DNA of 64,000 nt from Hymenolepis diminuta (lineage: Eukaryota > Platyhelminthes > Cestoda > Cyclophyllidea > Hymenolepididae), in assembly GCA_900708905.1 (NCBI GenBank), contig CAADRB010000010.1:742316-806315 (forward strand), given 5' to 3'. The notes below the pieces were generated by a model that saw nothing but the letters and a program-made list of their open reading frames with translations, did no database searches and was not told the origin of the DNA. Within the stretch, counting starts at the first letter, position 1, and each line of letters starts with the position of its first letter. Below are positions 12,321 through 21,940 of the stretch, piece after piece. The translations under genes and the position numbers were made by a program.

Positions 12321-12776
12321 TGTAACCTCAGGCCCCCTGCGGATGGCCATCGTTTGTTTGTTTTTATTATCGGAATAAACTAATTAATTTATGCTCTAAT
12401 GAGCGTTGGAAGGGCTCAGTTTTCCTACGGTGACAGTGACGGAGCCATTCCATCACCTACACGTATGTCCTTACGCGCGTCTTCGTCCAATTGACTCATA
12501 TAAACTGCTTTCAATACCCACGCGTACACACACGCAGACATACGCCTTTCAGATACACTCTTACGCTGCCTCCTAATTGCTTTCTTTCCTCAATTCTCTC
12601 TTATCCTCTTGAATTTTTTATCGCAGTTCATTCAATACATTTTGGTCCAATTAACTCTTGGTGTTCTATTCCAAAATTGTTGTTAGCTCTTACTCAAACA
12701 GATACAAGTTTAGTGACTTTTGTTGCTGTTGTTAATTGTTAGCCGCCAGGCGTTGGTTATTACTCAAACTCCAACA
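12321..12776 (+). repeat. Candidate 5' LTR
   Basis: Begins TGTAAC and ends CAACA, four to five bases before the primer-binding site, with a TATA-like CATATAAA at about 12497. These are LTR-like features, but with no second copy to compare, the left edge is a guess. The pyrimidine-rich section at 12540-12620 is internal to it. Confidence 0.4.
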
Positions 12777-12779
12777 AAT

Positions 12780-12790
12780 TGGTGACCCTG
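12780..12790 (+). other. Primer-binding site, tRNA-Trp type
   Basis: TGGTGACCCTG; its first nine bases are complementary to the 3' end of eukaryotic tRNA-Trp including CCA. It lies immediately after the candidate LTR, which is the position expected for starting minus-strand DNA synthesis. Confidence 0.6.
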
Positions 12791-12879
12791 TAAAGGACAC
12801 GAATGCCCTGAATAAGAAAACAATGTCTGAGGAAACCTGAACTCCTCCCCTTCAGGTCTGTCAGATCAATTCAGCAAGC

Positions 12880-13400
12880 CTACATGAATTTGTACTAGAA
12901 CATACCTCAGGTGCATTTTTGGTCTTAAAATCCCATTTCAAGCATAGCAATATAAAGAGCCAAATTAACAAATTCCGTGTCCTAATTGGAACCATCTCAC
13001 TGTCCCTCACTGTTCAGTTCGCAAATATCATCCAGAAGCCTTCCCAAATCCCTATGATGACTTTAAAGTTGCTATTTTACAACATACCCAACCATGCATA
13101 TCCGAGCGAGTACAGAAATTACTTCAACAGGAGTGCGTTGGAGATTTGAGGTCAATTGCATTGCTTAACACAATGAAACTGCTTGCACCTGGAGAATCAT
13201 TTGATACGGAATTTTGAAAGTTATTATTGTTTTAAAATACCTCCATCGTACATACAACCTACCTTATTAAATGCATTCAAAACTAAACCGAGCGAACTAC
13301 TGGCAAAAATGGAAGACAATATAATCGAAAATGCCGGACCCTCAAGAATTGAGGAAATTCCCAATACTTCATATTCTACCTCAACTAAAAAATGAACTAG
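12880..13400 (+). pseudogene. gag remnant
   Basis: Capsid-like sequence in at least two frames. The segment around 12919-13050 contains SQINKFRVLIG, and the reading continues in another frame over about 13050-13200 with the LLQQECVGDLR-type motif typical of CsRn1-like gag (a hydrophobic region followed by a conserved GDxR). The frame changes near 13050 and again near 13200. No CCHC zinc knuckle can be seen. Confidence 0.55.
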
Positions 13401-13679
13401 CAGCAGCTTGGGAGGAGCGCATGGTAAGACTGGAAGCAAAAATTAATGCTCTAACCCTACAGAAAAATCGATTTCACAGTTGTCCATTCACCAGAAGTAG
13501 CCGTTCGTAATCCAGACATATTTCAAAATTCAGAAGACGTGAAAGCAGAGAAAATTATATTTACTGATGTCACCGCAGATACGGCACTTCAGCACGCCAC
13601 TGTTTACTAACTTATCAATTCCAGGCTCATTCAGAAAACGAGCAAGTCTGACAGTAGTGGTGTAAACTGTTAGTAGATA

Positions 13680-13985
13680 TTCAGATAATCGCCTTTCCCT
13701 TCAAGATCGTATCTCTGGCATACCTTATTTGATCGATTCCAGAGTAGAGGTCTCTTTACTTTCTTCTACTTCTAAACTACCTCAAATCATCCCCTTATAC
13801 TATCAGCCGCCAACGGTTCTTCCATCAAGACATATGGTCAGAAATCTGTCACTCTGGACCTTGGATTACGTAGAACCTTCCGCTGGATTTTCATCATTGC
13901 TGACGTCTCCAAGCCGATTATTGGCGGTGGTTTCCTCTGTCACTTCGGCCTCCTTGTCGATCTTAGCAGGAAAAGTTACATGATC
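13680..13985 (+). pseudogene. Aspartic protease remnant
   Basis: Around 13724-13755 the frame reads LIDSRVEVS where retrotransposon proteases have an Asp-(Ser/Thr)-Gly-Ala active-site loop, so the catalytic Asp is present but the Gly is Arg. After a frame change the typical downstream segment follows (about 13805-13980), with ADVSKPIIGGGFL resembling the second conserved protease block that comes just before the RT region. Confidence 0.6.
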
Positions 13986-14169
13986 CTCTAGCAAAGTTCC
14001 ATTCCAAATGTACCGAATACCTTGGTCTCAATTACCGTTCTATAAATTGCATTCAATATTCTGAGTTTCCCTTCTACCCAATTTTAAAAATTCTCTGATC
14101 TCACCAATTGTGTTTGCCGTGATAAACCCGTAAATCACTCTATTACCCGTTCTGTTATTACCCACGTAA

Positions 14170-15440
14170 AACCCTGTCAAAGCTCGAGTCCGTCATCTTC
14201 CATTCACCCGCTATAAGATCGCCAGGGACGAAATCGAACGCATGCTTGATCTTGGTATTATTATTCATTGTTCTTCCAGCAATTGGTCATTCTCTGTCCA
14301 TACGGTCCCTAAGGAACCTGATGATTGGCGTCCTTGTGGCGACTACTGTGCACTCGAATCGAGCACAGTCCCGAATAATTGCCCCATGCCGAATATATAA
14401 GATTTCTCATTCAATCTCCACAATAAGAGGATCTTCTCCAAAATCGATCTTGTCTGGGCTTATGACCAGATTCCTATGGTCGAAGCAGATATTCCCAAAA
14501 CCCTCGAATGCCATTTGGTTTACGCAATGCAGCCCAAACCTTCCAACGTTTTACTGGTGAAGCGTCGCATGGTATCGACTTTGTTTTGCTAATGACGATG
14601 GCATCCTGGTAGCTAACTACAAATTCAGTTTTTGAAGGTCTGAATTTTCATGGACTCATCATAAATCACTCCAGTAGCAAAATGGGGCAAAATATCTTAT
14701 CTTTTCTTGGTCATAATCCATCTAACAAAGGTCCCCGATCAACTGACGAAGAACTAAAAGAGATTCGCTAGTTCCCGCTACGAAAATTCCCTAACCAACT
14801 CCGTCGGTCCTTAGACATGATGAATTTTTACCGTTGTTTTCTTCTCACTTCTGTAGCAGTGATTTTTCCGCTCACAGAACTTCTAAAGTCCACGAAGGCC
14901 GATTTCTCCTTCCCCCTTCCCCGAAGCTATAACAGCCTACGAAGAACTTAAAGCTCTGTTAGCTAATTCCTCAGTGCTCACATATCAATAACTGGAAGCA
15001 ACACTAACACTATCCACAGACGCTTCACAGGTTGCTGTTGGCGCAGCACTGGAACAAGAGATAGGAGATGCAGTACAACCCCTTGCCCTTTTCTCCACCA
15101 AATTAACATCCACTCAGCCACGTTACAGCGCTTTCGGGTGAGAGCTTTTAGCGGTTTATAAGGCGATGAAACATTTCCAATATTTCCTGGAAGGTTGTCA
15201 ATTCACGATCCTCACCGACCACAAGCCGCTGATATATAACAGTCGGGTCAGTCCTGATCACTATTCTCGATGCAAAACCCGGCACCTCGATTACGTCCTA
15301 CAGTTCACTAACGGCGTCAGACATGTTAAAGACTCGGTTAATATTATCGGTGATTGTCTTTCTAGAACCAATGTCGAAGCAGTAACAAAAGCCGTTGATT
15401 TTCATTCCATCTTTGAAGCTCAAAAGACCGAATCCTAGCT
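14170..15440 (+). pseudogene. Reverse transcriptase and RNase H remnant
   Basis: RT: about 14190-14350 reads the fingers region including DDWRPCGDY; about 14445-14530 reads FSKIDLVWAYDQIP and then a PFGLRNAAQTFQR equivalent in a second frame. The catalytic YxDD position (about 14580-14610) is degraded to a FANDDGILV-like reading. RNase H: about 15010-15420, with STDAS (catalytic Asp), a TGA stop in place of the Arg of the FGRELLAVY motif at about 15139, and TDHKPL at about 15215. The open section 15166-15438 covers the RNase H C-terminal part and ends near the HIV-unrelated DSVNIIGDCLSR motif common in gypsy elements. Confidence 0.85.
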
Positions 15441-15499
15441 CCTGAAGTTCCGAAACCGTTCAAATTCTCTTCAGTTAAAAGACATTCCATTGCTTACAA

Positions 15500-16431
15500 C
15501 TCCTGGTCTGATAACATGTGACGTTTCAACAGGTTTACCAAGACCTTTTGTCCCAAAAGCTTTCCGACGCCAGGTTTTCGAATCTCTTCACAATCTCTCA
15601 CACCCCGGCAGATGAGCAACAGCAAAACTCGTCACTGATTGTTCTATCCGATCATCTTGTTGCAAGGACATTGCAAACTGGACAAAAACTTGTCAAGAGT
15701 GCCAGCGAGCGAAAGTTGACAAACACACTAAAACTCCACTCGGAACATTTCCACTACCGGATTCCAGATTTGGCCATGCCCATACTGATATTGTTGGCCC
15801 TCTCCCACTCTCTAATGGTTTCTCCTATCTCCTAACTTGCGCCGACCGTTTCTATCAATGGTAAGACGCTTTTCCTGTGCGTGACTTGGCTGCCGAGACC
15901 GTCGCCAGAATCTTCACAGAGAGATGGATCGCTACACTTGGCGTGCTTTCCACCATAACTACAGACGGTGGAACACAATTTGAGTCTCACCTTTTTACTG
16001 AAATAACTAATCTTCTTCGAACCAGTCGGATTCGCACAACTGCATATCATCTACAAGCTAACAGCTTGATCGAGAGTTTCCACCGTCAACTGAAAGCAAC
16101 TCTTATTGTCCCTCTCAAATTCCCTGGTCAGTTTCTATCCCCTTCTAACGATATCCTCTGTCCAAACCCCGTGAATCATGTTGAACGTCTACGTTCCCGC
16201 ATGCAAAAGTGTCTTTATTTGAATTCTAGTACCATGGAGGTGTCCACATCTCCATTAAGAATAAATCCCACTCCGCTAATGTTCAAATTTTATGAAATGA
16301 CTCCTAGATTCATATTTATTCATGCCACCTCCATTTACAAACAAGAGGAAGTAGTTAAGAATAGACTTGTAACCTTTCTGGACCACACCGCAGCATACGT
16401 CTTACGCATAGTGGACCAATGGGGAAGCTGA
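15500..16431 (+). pseudogene. Integrase remnant
   Basis: The zinc-binding N-terminal domain spans about 15530-15720 in shifted frames (LHNLSHPG for the His pair; CQECQ for the Cys pair). The catalytic core follows: HTDIVGPLP supplies the first Asp, TDGGTQFES the second and LIESFHRQLK the Glu, so the DDE triad residues are still readable. A TAA interrupts the frame at about 15862. The last open section, 15877-16431, includes the two later catalytic motifs and a divergent C-terminal region. A chromodomain is not recognisable. Confidence 0.8.
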
Positions 16432-16460
16432 ACTGGGAGCTCAGATAGATAGGGTTAAAT

Positions 16461-19040
16461 AGGGCCATGTAGTCAGATAATCGTACATAAAACAAATGGC
16501 CACTTTTCTATCCTCCTACCTTATCTATATAATTTGCCTTAATAAAGATCAGTTTTTTCTGTGAGCCATCAAGCATGTTATAGTTATTTATTGTCATTAA
16601 AATTACTTGTGGAATATTCCAGATGAAGTGATATTAAGTAAATAACAATTTGGTTGAGGGGGTGCATAATTCATGCCACTTCAACTCACTACCTGTTTTT
16701 GTCAAAGTAAGAGTCTAAATATACAACCCTCGTTTTAGACAACTTTTCTAATTCGAAAATGCTATAAATTCCAGCCATCCCGATAGGTAACAGAAATTTC
16801 TGCCATGAAAGCAAAGGAAGTTGAAGATATCTTTATGATACCATCTAGTTTTACTTTCATAAATGACCGAAATTAGGTTTCTCTAGCATCATGTCATCCT
16901 CCACTAAATGACCAGGATATCTGTCAAATCAGAGGTTACTAGATGATTAACCATCGTGAGCATCAAGTAATAGAAGCAGTGTGTCGTCTTGGAAAGTACT
17001 GATCAACAAGAGGGACGGAAGAAGGCAATTTTCTCAAAAGATTGGCTCAAATATATCTTCCCTATCTCCAATACAAATCTTAGAAGACATCTCATTCAGT
17101 TTTATTCTCTCCTACTCGAAAGGAATTCAAATGGCAGGGAAAACTGTAACTGAATCTCTGTATGCTCCCTGTCAGTTATAGGAAATTTTTTTCCAAGACA
17201 GAGAGCTCCATATTGTAACATCTCCCATTGGTGACACGCATTCCATTATCTCTCTATTGACTTGTCGAAAGAGAGTGCGACTGCTAGAGCATTGAAAAAT
17301 AGCCTCTAGCAAATTTATCTGACATCCGTGCCATAAAAACAGTATTTGATCCCAATCCCAGTTCTAAATTAGGCACCCGAAATAACTCAGAATATCCTAA
17401 AACGTCCTACTAGATGTCTGTTTAAACGGTATGACCTTAACTGACCTGTTAAGGAAAAATAGCTTGTCTTAATTTCAGTAAGAAAGTAAATGAGTCTTCA
17501 GGACTCAGAATGATATGTATCTCCAATCCGTGTATTTCTTAAATGATAACATGAATCTAAAAGAACAAAACTCAATCAAAAAATTCTGTACACCAACCAA
17601 TTATTAATTGATTTCGCAAACTGTGTGCAAGAAGACAGAGTCTAATTGCAACTTCAGAAGATAAGTCGACTTTACCAGTGTAGGCGTAACTTACTGCAGC
17701 TTCAACAATTCCGAAATAGGCATAAAGGAAAGAATCATTAGTTTAATCCAAAGGAAATCTCCTCAAATTTAGATTAAATTCACAGTTTTCCAAAAATATC
17801 GCTCAAATCAGGAAAATGTGCCGCCAGTATCAAACAATGACCAGCAACCTCTTTGCCATCTTGAGTTCAAATAAGTAAATTAGAAAACAATATAAAAGAA
17901 TTACTTTAATGAAGATGTCTAGACACTGGCCTCGTTTTTATATTGTCTGAAAATAAATAGCATATTTAATGAATACATCAGGTGGAAAAATTCGTATTCA
18001 GAACCACTCGTTATTTAAAATTTCGACCAAGACTTCAAAAACGAACAATCAAACTGCTTCAGTATTGCCTTTGACAGTTTTACAATGACGTAATTCTAAA
18101 CTAGGCTAGCCAATAGGAACTGCCTGTGCCTAACAAAACAACTAATTGTTGGTCCTGATTCATGTGTTTGGCCTTGAAATCCGTACCCAACGCAGTGTAA
18201 GATACAGAACCCAGAATGTGAAATGAATCAAAATTAGGCCAATCCACCGACCACGCTGACCAATAGGAGGGCTTCGCCATTCAAAGTAACTATTCGCCTG
18301 CAGCCAACTAAAAGAGAAACTGATGGTAAGGAAGCACACAGACGAAAGGCTATATGAAGGACTCCATGACATCTTCTCACGGGAGCTAATGAAGTGCATG
18401 ACATGGTCATCTCTTTGTCCCCCTTTCCCCTCTTGTTCTTCTAATGCCTTAACCACCCAGTGAATGCTTATACCTCCAATCGACCATTAAGGTAACCCCC
18501 CTTCCTCCCCTGTAATAAATCCTTCTATCAACGCTCGGCCGTCAAACAGCATCGATGTATTATGCAGTTGTCTAATTTTCATCTAAGTATTCTCGTCAGT
18601 TTTGATGTATTCTAGAATAGACGATTAATTTTTTATACAGATCATAAGAAAGCATTATAATGTACCTTAAATCTTCTTCTTCTCAAAGCTTTTCTTCTAT
18701 TCTGCCATATCCAATACTATTATAAATATTAGACAATTTATACCGATAAATGAATACCGAGACCTATTCAGTTCCTTCTGATGTAATTTTCGGTCAGTTG
18801 TGCTATTATTCAGCAGGACTAAAGTACAAATAAAATTTTCAAAACCAAGGGTTGAATATGAGATCAATTTTAAAATTCCGGACCGGTTTCGATTCATTTA
18901 TTTTTGTTCAGAAATGTCAGTGTTTTCTTATCATCAGTTTATTCACCGCTATACACCAACGTTGTGTTAGTCCTGTTAAAGACCTGTTCGAGACACTCAC
19001 TTACATTTTCACTGGGTTATAATTTTGCCAGATTGGTGGC
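16461..19040. other. Intergenic stretch, no gene recognised
   Basis: AT-rich sequence between the LTR element and the mariner. The open frames 16981-17181, 18160-18456 and 18697-18897 show no domains. An AATAAA at about 16540 could be the end of the retrotransposon transcript. The region near 18.1-18.3 kb has a cluster of CCAAT boxes, listed separately. Confidence 0.5.
18086..18270. promoter_or_regulatory. Orphan CCAAT cluster with a CRE-like site
   Basis: TGACGTAA at about 18086-18093 and CCAAT at 18110-18114, 18239-18243 and 18260-18264; the first and third read CCAATAGG, the same extended form as the one in front of the SmF gene. The stretch is less AT-rich than its surroundings. No recognisable gene adjoins it, so a promoter of an unseen non-coding transcript or of a distant 5' exon is possible. 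Weak, motif-based. Confidence 0.25.
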
Positions 19041-19158
19041 TTTTAACTAACACATGAGCTGAAAAGTCCCGGCCTAACAAAGAAAACACAGCTTTTTTGG
19101 TTCAAAATTAGCTTTATTCATCAACGTAATCTTCATCAAGAGCAACGCAATCATTCCA

Positions 19159-19756
19159 NNNNNNNNNNNNNNNNNNNNNNNNNNNNNNNNNNNNNNNNNN
19201 NNNNNNNNNNNNNNNNNNNNNNNNNNNNNNNNNNNNNNNNNNNNNNNNNNNNNNNNNNNNNNNNNNNNNNNNNNNNNNNNNNNNNNNNNNNNNNNNNNNN
19301 NNNNNNNNNNNNNNNNNNNNNNNNNNNNNNNNNNNNNNNNNNNNNNNNNNNNNNNNNNNNNNNNNNNNNNNNNNNNNNNNNNNNNNNNNNNNNNNNNNNN
19401 NNNNNNNNNNNNNNNNNNNNNNNNNNNNNNNNNNNNNNNNNNNNNNNNNNNNNNNNNNNNNNNNNNNNNNNNNNNNNNNNNNNNNNNNNNNNNNNNNNNN
19501 NNNNNNNNNNNNNNNNNNNNNNNNNNNNNNNNNNNNNNNNNNNNNNNNNNNNNNNNNNNNNNNNNNNNNNNNNNNNNNNNNNNNNNNNNNNNNNNNNNNN
19601 NNNNNNNNNNNNNNNNNNNNNNNNNNNNNNNNNNNNNNNNNNNNNNNNNNNNNNNNNNNNNNNNNNNNNNNNNNNNNNNNNNNNNNNNNNNNNNNNNNNN
19701 NNNNNNNNNNNNNNNNNNNNNNNNNNNNNNNNNNNNNNNNNNNNNNNNNNNNNNNN
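19159..19756. other. Assembly gap (598 N)
   Basis: Run of N inside the mariner, most likely because identical or similar copies elsewhere prevented assembly. A minus-strand frame spanning it is an artefact of untranslated N codons. Confidence 0.98.
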
Positions 19757-20130
19757 AATCATCAACACGTTCTCGTTCTCACGGTCAACAGTGAGCAAAC
19801 GCGGCACCCATTTTCAACAGAGCTTTCTCATAGTCAAATGCTCATGCAATATAAAGCCAACACGTTCTTTTCAGATCTTTACGATGTCAGCTAACTCACA
19901 CAACTTCACTTTTCGATCATTCAAAACGATTTTGTGGATTTTTTTTACGTTTTCTGGTGTTGCCGCCTCGTTTGGACGTCCACTACGCTCTGCATCATCG
20001 GTGTCTCTACGACCACGTTTGAAGTCAGCAAACCAACGTTTTATTGTTGTTTCTGATGGAGCGGAGTCTCCATAACACTTTTCAAGCCATTGCTTCGCTT
20101 GAACGGAAGCAGTATAAAATTAAAACACAA
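19757..20130 (-). pseudogene. mariner transposase, N-terminal half, with in-frame stops
   Basis: Reading on the minus strand from about 20115 gives AKQWLEKCYGDSAPSETTIK (HTH region), then RWFADFKRGRRDTDDAERSG and RPNEAATPENV, the DNA-binding half of a mariner transposase. Two TGA codons interrupt the frame, one in the segment DIVKI-stop-KERVGF (about 19865) and one in MRKLC-stop-KWVPRLLT (about 19813). The catalytic half with its DD34D residues would fall in the sequence gap. The normal first residues before AKQWL are not recognisable. The gene is therefore dead whatever the gap holds. Confidence 0.85.
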
Positions 20131-20324
20131 AATTGTTTTTGATGCATTGTTTTGAAAATAACAAAAGTAGCGTCACTCTTAGCACAATAACTCACAAAGT
20201 AATGGATAGAATGTCATGAAATTTTAACAGCTATCTTTTGAAGGTCAGTATTAACTGAAAAAAGGTGACTGCAATAAAACTATGTGTTAGGCCTGGGACT
20301 TTTCAGCCCATGTGTTAGTTTTAA

Positions 20325-21645
20325 GATCCTAAGAGATGTAGTTAGAGGTATTACAGGGTCCCCTGATCCGGCAGCGCGGTTGTCAATGTGCATGTCTGCC
20401 AAGATCAGTGCCCATTGGTTGTTGCCCAGTGCTGTGCTGACCGTCACTTTGATTAACTTTGGTCAACAGGAGGGGTGATTGAATATTGGGTTTCTCGAAA
20501 GAGTGATTCAAGAATGACTTCCCATTAACCAAGTCAACTATTATAAACACTCCTCCTAATGGTCTTGGAAGTTTTTTATTGCAAAATCCTTTAATACATT
20601 AACAGAGTGATGAAATTACTGTAGAAGGGGAAGTTAATATTTACCCATTAAATTTTTAACTATCCTCATTACAAAACGCGATAGAAGATGACAAACGAGC
20701 GACAGAAATATAAAACAATGGTCAAAGAGCCAGTAAGCTAAAATAACTTCATATAACTCAGTAGTAAAGTTACATATTGTGGACCTACAAGCATTTGAGA
20801 TTAGAGAAGCAATGACAAGAATTATGAAGATATGGTATATCATGATCGCAAGTTTTACTATTGAGAAAACCTTTCTTTCAAAACACAGATCATTCATTTC
20901 TCCAAAACTTTAAATTAGCTAACCTTTTATTCTAAAACGATAGGTCTTCGCTTTTGAAATCATGTGACAAAGAATCTCGAGGGGGCATTTTCCGTTTGAT
21001 CTTCTTCTCCGCAGGGCAATATTCTGAGTAACATTAATCGAATATCATCCACTTTACGATTGACAACTGTACATTAAACGTCAGAAGTACTTGTTCGATA
21101 AATGCTTGCTCGAATTCCAATTAAAAACACTTTCAGTCATCGAACTAGTTTTAGTTCCATAACTTTCAGTCTAACAGAATCTTCTGGCAGACCTTTATAA
21201 TTCACAAGTGGGCCAAAATAAGTAAAAGAGCTCACTCGAATAATTTTGTGTGACGTAAGTAATTCCATCCCTTGTATTGCGTATTTAATACCTCATGGCT
21301 TTGTCCTACGTATCAGTTAACGCATTAACGAACACAGGACGCGTAATCTCCTAACCACCTTAGTATTCCTCATTTCACCCACTCCTGGGTTATTCTCGTT
21401 CAGTTTTAACTTCTTACTCTTTCTACTCCTTACCCCGTTTCTTGTCGTTCCTTTCCATTTGTTCAATATGAACGTGTTCATACTAAACTCTTAGTCTTCT
21501 CAATCGGGTAAACTACTGACATCAGTTAGGCTCAGGAAGATCATTGTTTCTGAGAGCGAGAGTTCTGAGGCAAAAGGAGATTTATTATCGGAATTACGAA
21601 ACTCAATAATATGATTCTAATATTTCTTGTTATTATCAATTATAC
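20325..21645. other. Intergenic stretch, no gene recognised
   Basis: Nothing recognisable as a gene. The open frame 20634-20897 (minus, 87 codons) is hydrophobic and rich in Ile, Leu and Phe, which AT-rich DNA produces easily, so it is not called. Confidence 0.5.
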
Positions 21646-21940
21646 GACCTTTGTTAGAGGAAATAATAATTATTTTCCCCCGCTTCCAATATTTCTTCAC
21701 TGAACAAAAATGTATTTTTTTTTCATTTCTCCACCAATAAAAGACACTGGATAATTATTCGTATTTATTTAAGCCGATACCGATTGTGAGTTTCGTTAAT
21801 ACACGCGTGTTGACTATAACGTGCCTTCTGATCTGCCGTAGATTATTAGCTTCTGTGTTAAGTTGCTATATTACCGGGTTTTCTAGATTGTTGGCTCGGC
21901 TAGATTACTATCCGAATTCCTAGTTGGTTACGTTATAGCA
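21646..21940 (+). repeat. Direct repeat, copy A (possible LTR)
   Basis: About 295 bp matching copy B 2.28 kb downstream in the same orientation, estimated by eye at 75-80% identity with small gaps. Conserved strings include AATAATTATTTTCC/ATAATTATTTTCC, CCAATATTTCTTC, ATAAAAGACAC, GCCGATACCGATTG and GTGTTAAGTTGCTATATTACC. From TTGTTAG to TATAGCA the ends resemble an LTR (TG..CA). No primer-binding site or polypurine tract is evident next to the inner edges, so a dispersed repeat is equally possible. Confidence 0.8.

Larger units (their letters stand above)
12321..16460 (+). mobile_element. Degenerate Ty3/gypsy (CsRn1-like) LTR retrotransposon
   Basis: Ordered remnants on the plus strand: a candidate 5' LTR, a primer-binding site, gag, protease, reverse transcriptase, RNase H and integrase. 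The order RT, RNase H, integrase is that of Ty3/gypsy, not Ty1/copia. The primer site TGGTGACCC corresponds to the 3' end of tRNA-Trp, the primer reported for the CsRn1 clade found in flukes. The coding region is broken by several frameshifts and stop codons, so the element cannot make its own proteins. No matching 3' LTR is evident after the integrase, so the right edge is approximate and the copy may be truncated. Clade assignment is from the primer site and general gag/pol resemblance; a phylogeny was not possible. Confidence 0.85.
19047..20318 (-). mobile_element. mariner transposon (irritans-like), inactive
   Basis: Terminal inverted repeats of about 33 bp: the left end starts CTAACACATGAGCTGAAAAG and the complement of the right end starts CTAACACATGGGCTGAAAAG, with only a few mismatches through TCCC..GGCCTAACA. 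The span of 1272 bp is normal for a mariner, although 598 bp of it is gap. Both ends are flanked by TTTTAA (19041-19046 and 20319-20324); mariners duplicate TA on insertion, which is contained in this hexamer. The GCTGAAAAGTCCC core of the repeat resembles that of irritans-type mariners. The transposase is on the minus strand and broken. Confidence 0.9.

Noticed and set aside
19151..19807. 218-codon minus-strand frame spanning the run of N
   Set aside because: Nearly all residues are untranslatable N codons; the only real part is the mariner segment after its in-frame stop.
20634..20897. Hydrophobic 87-codon minus-strand frame
   Set aside because: Same compositional effect, with no recognisable domain.
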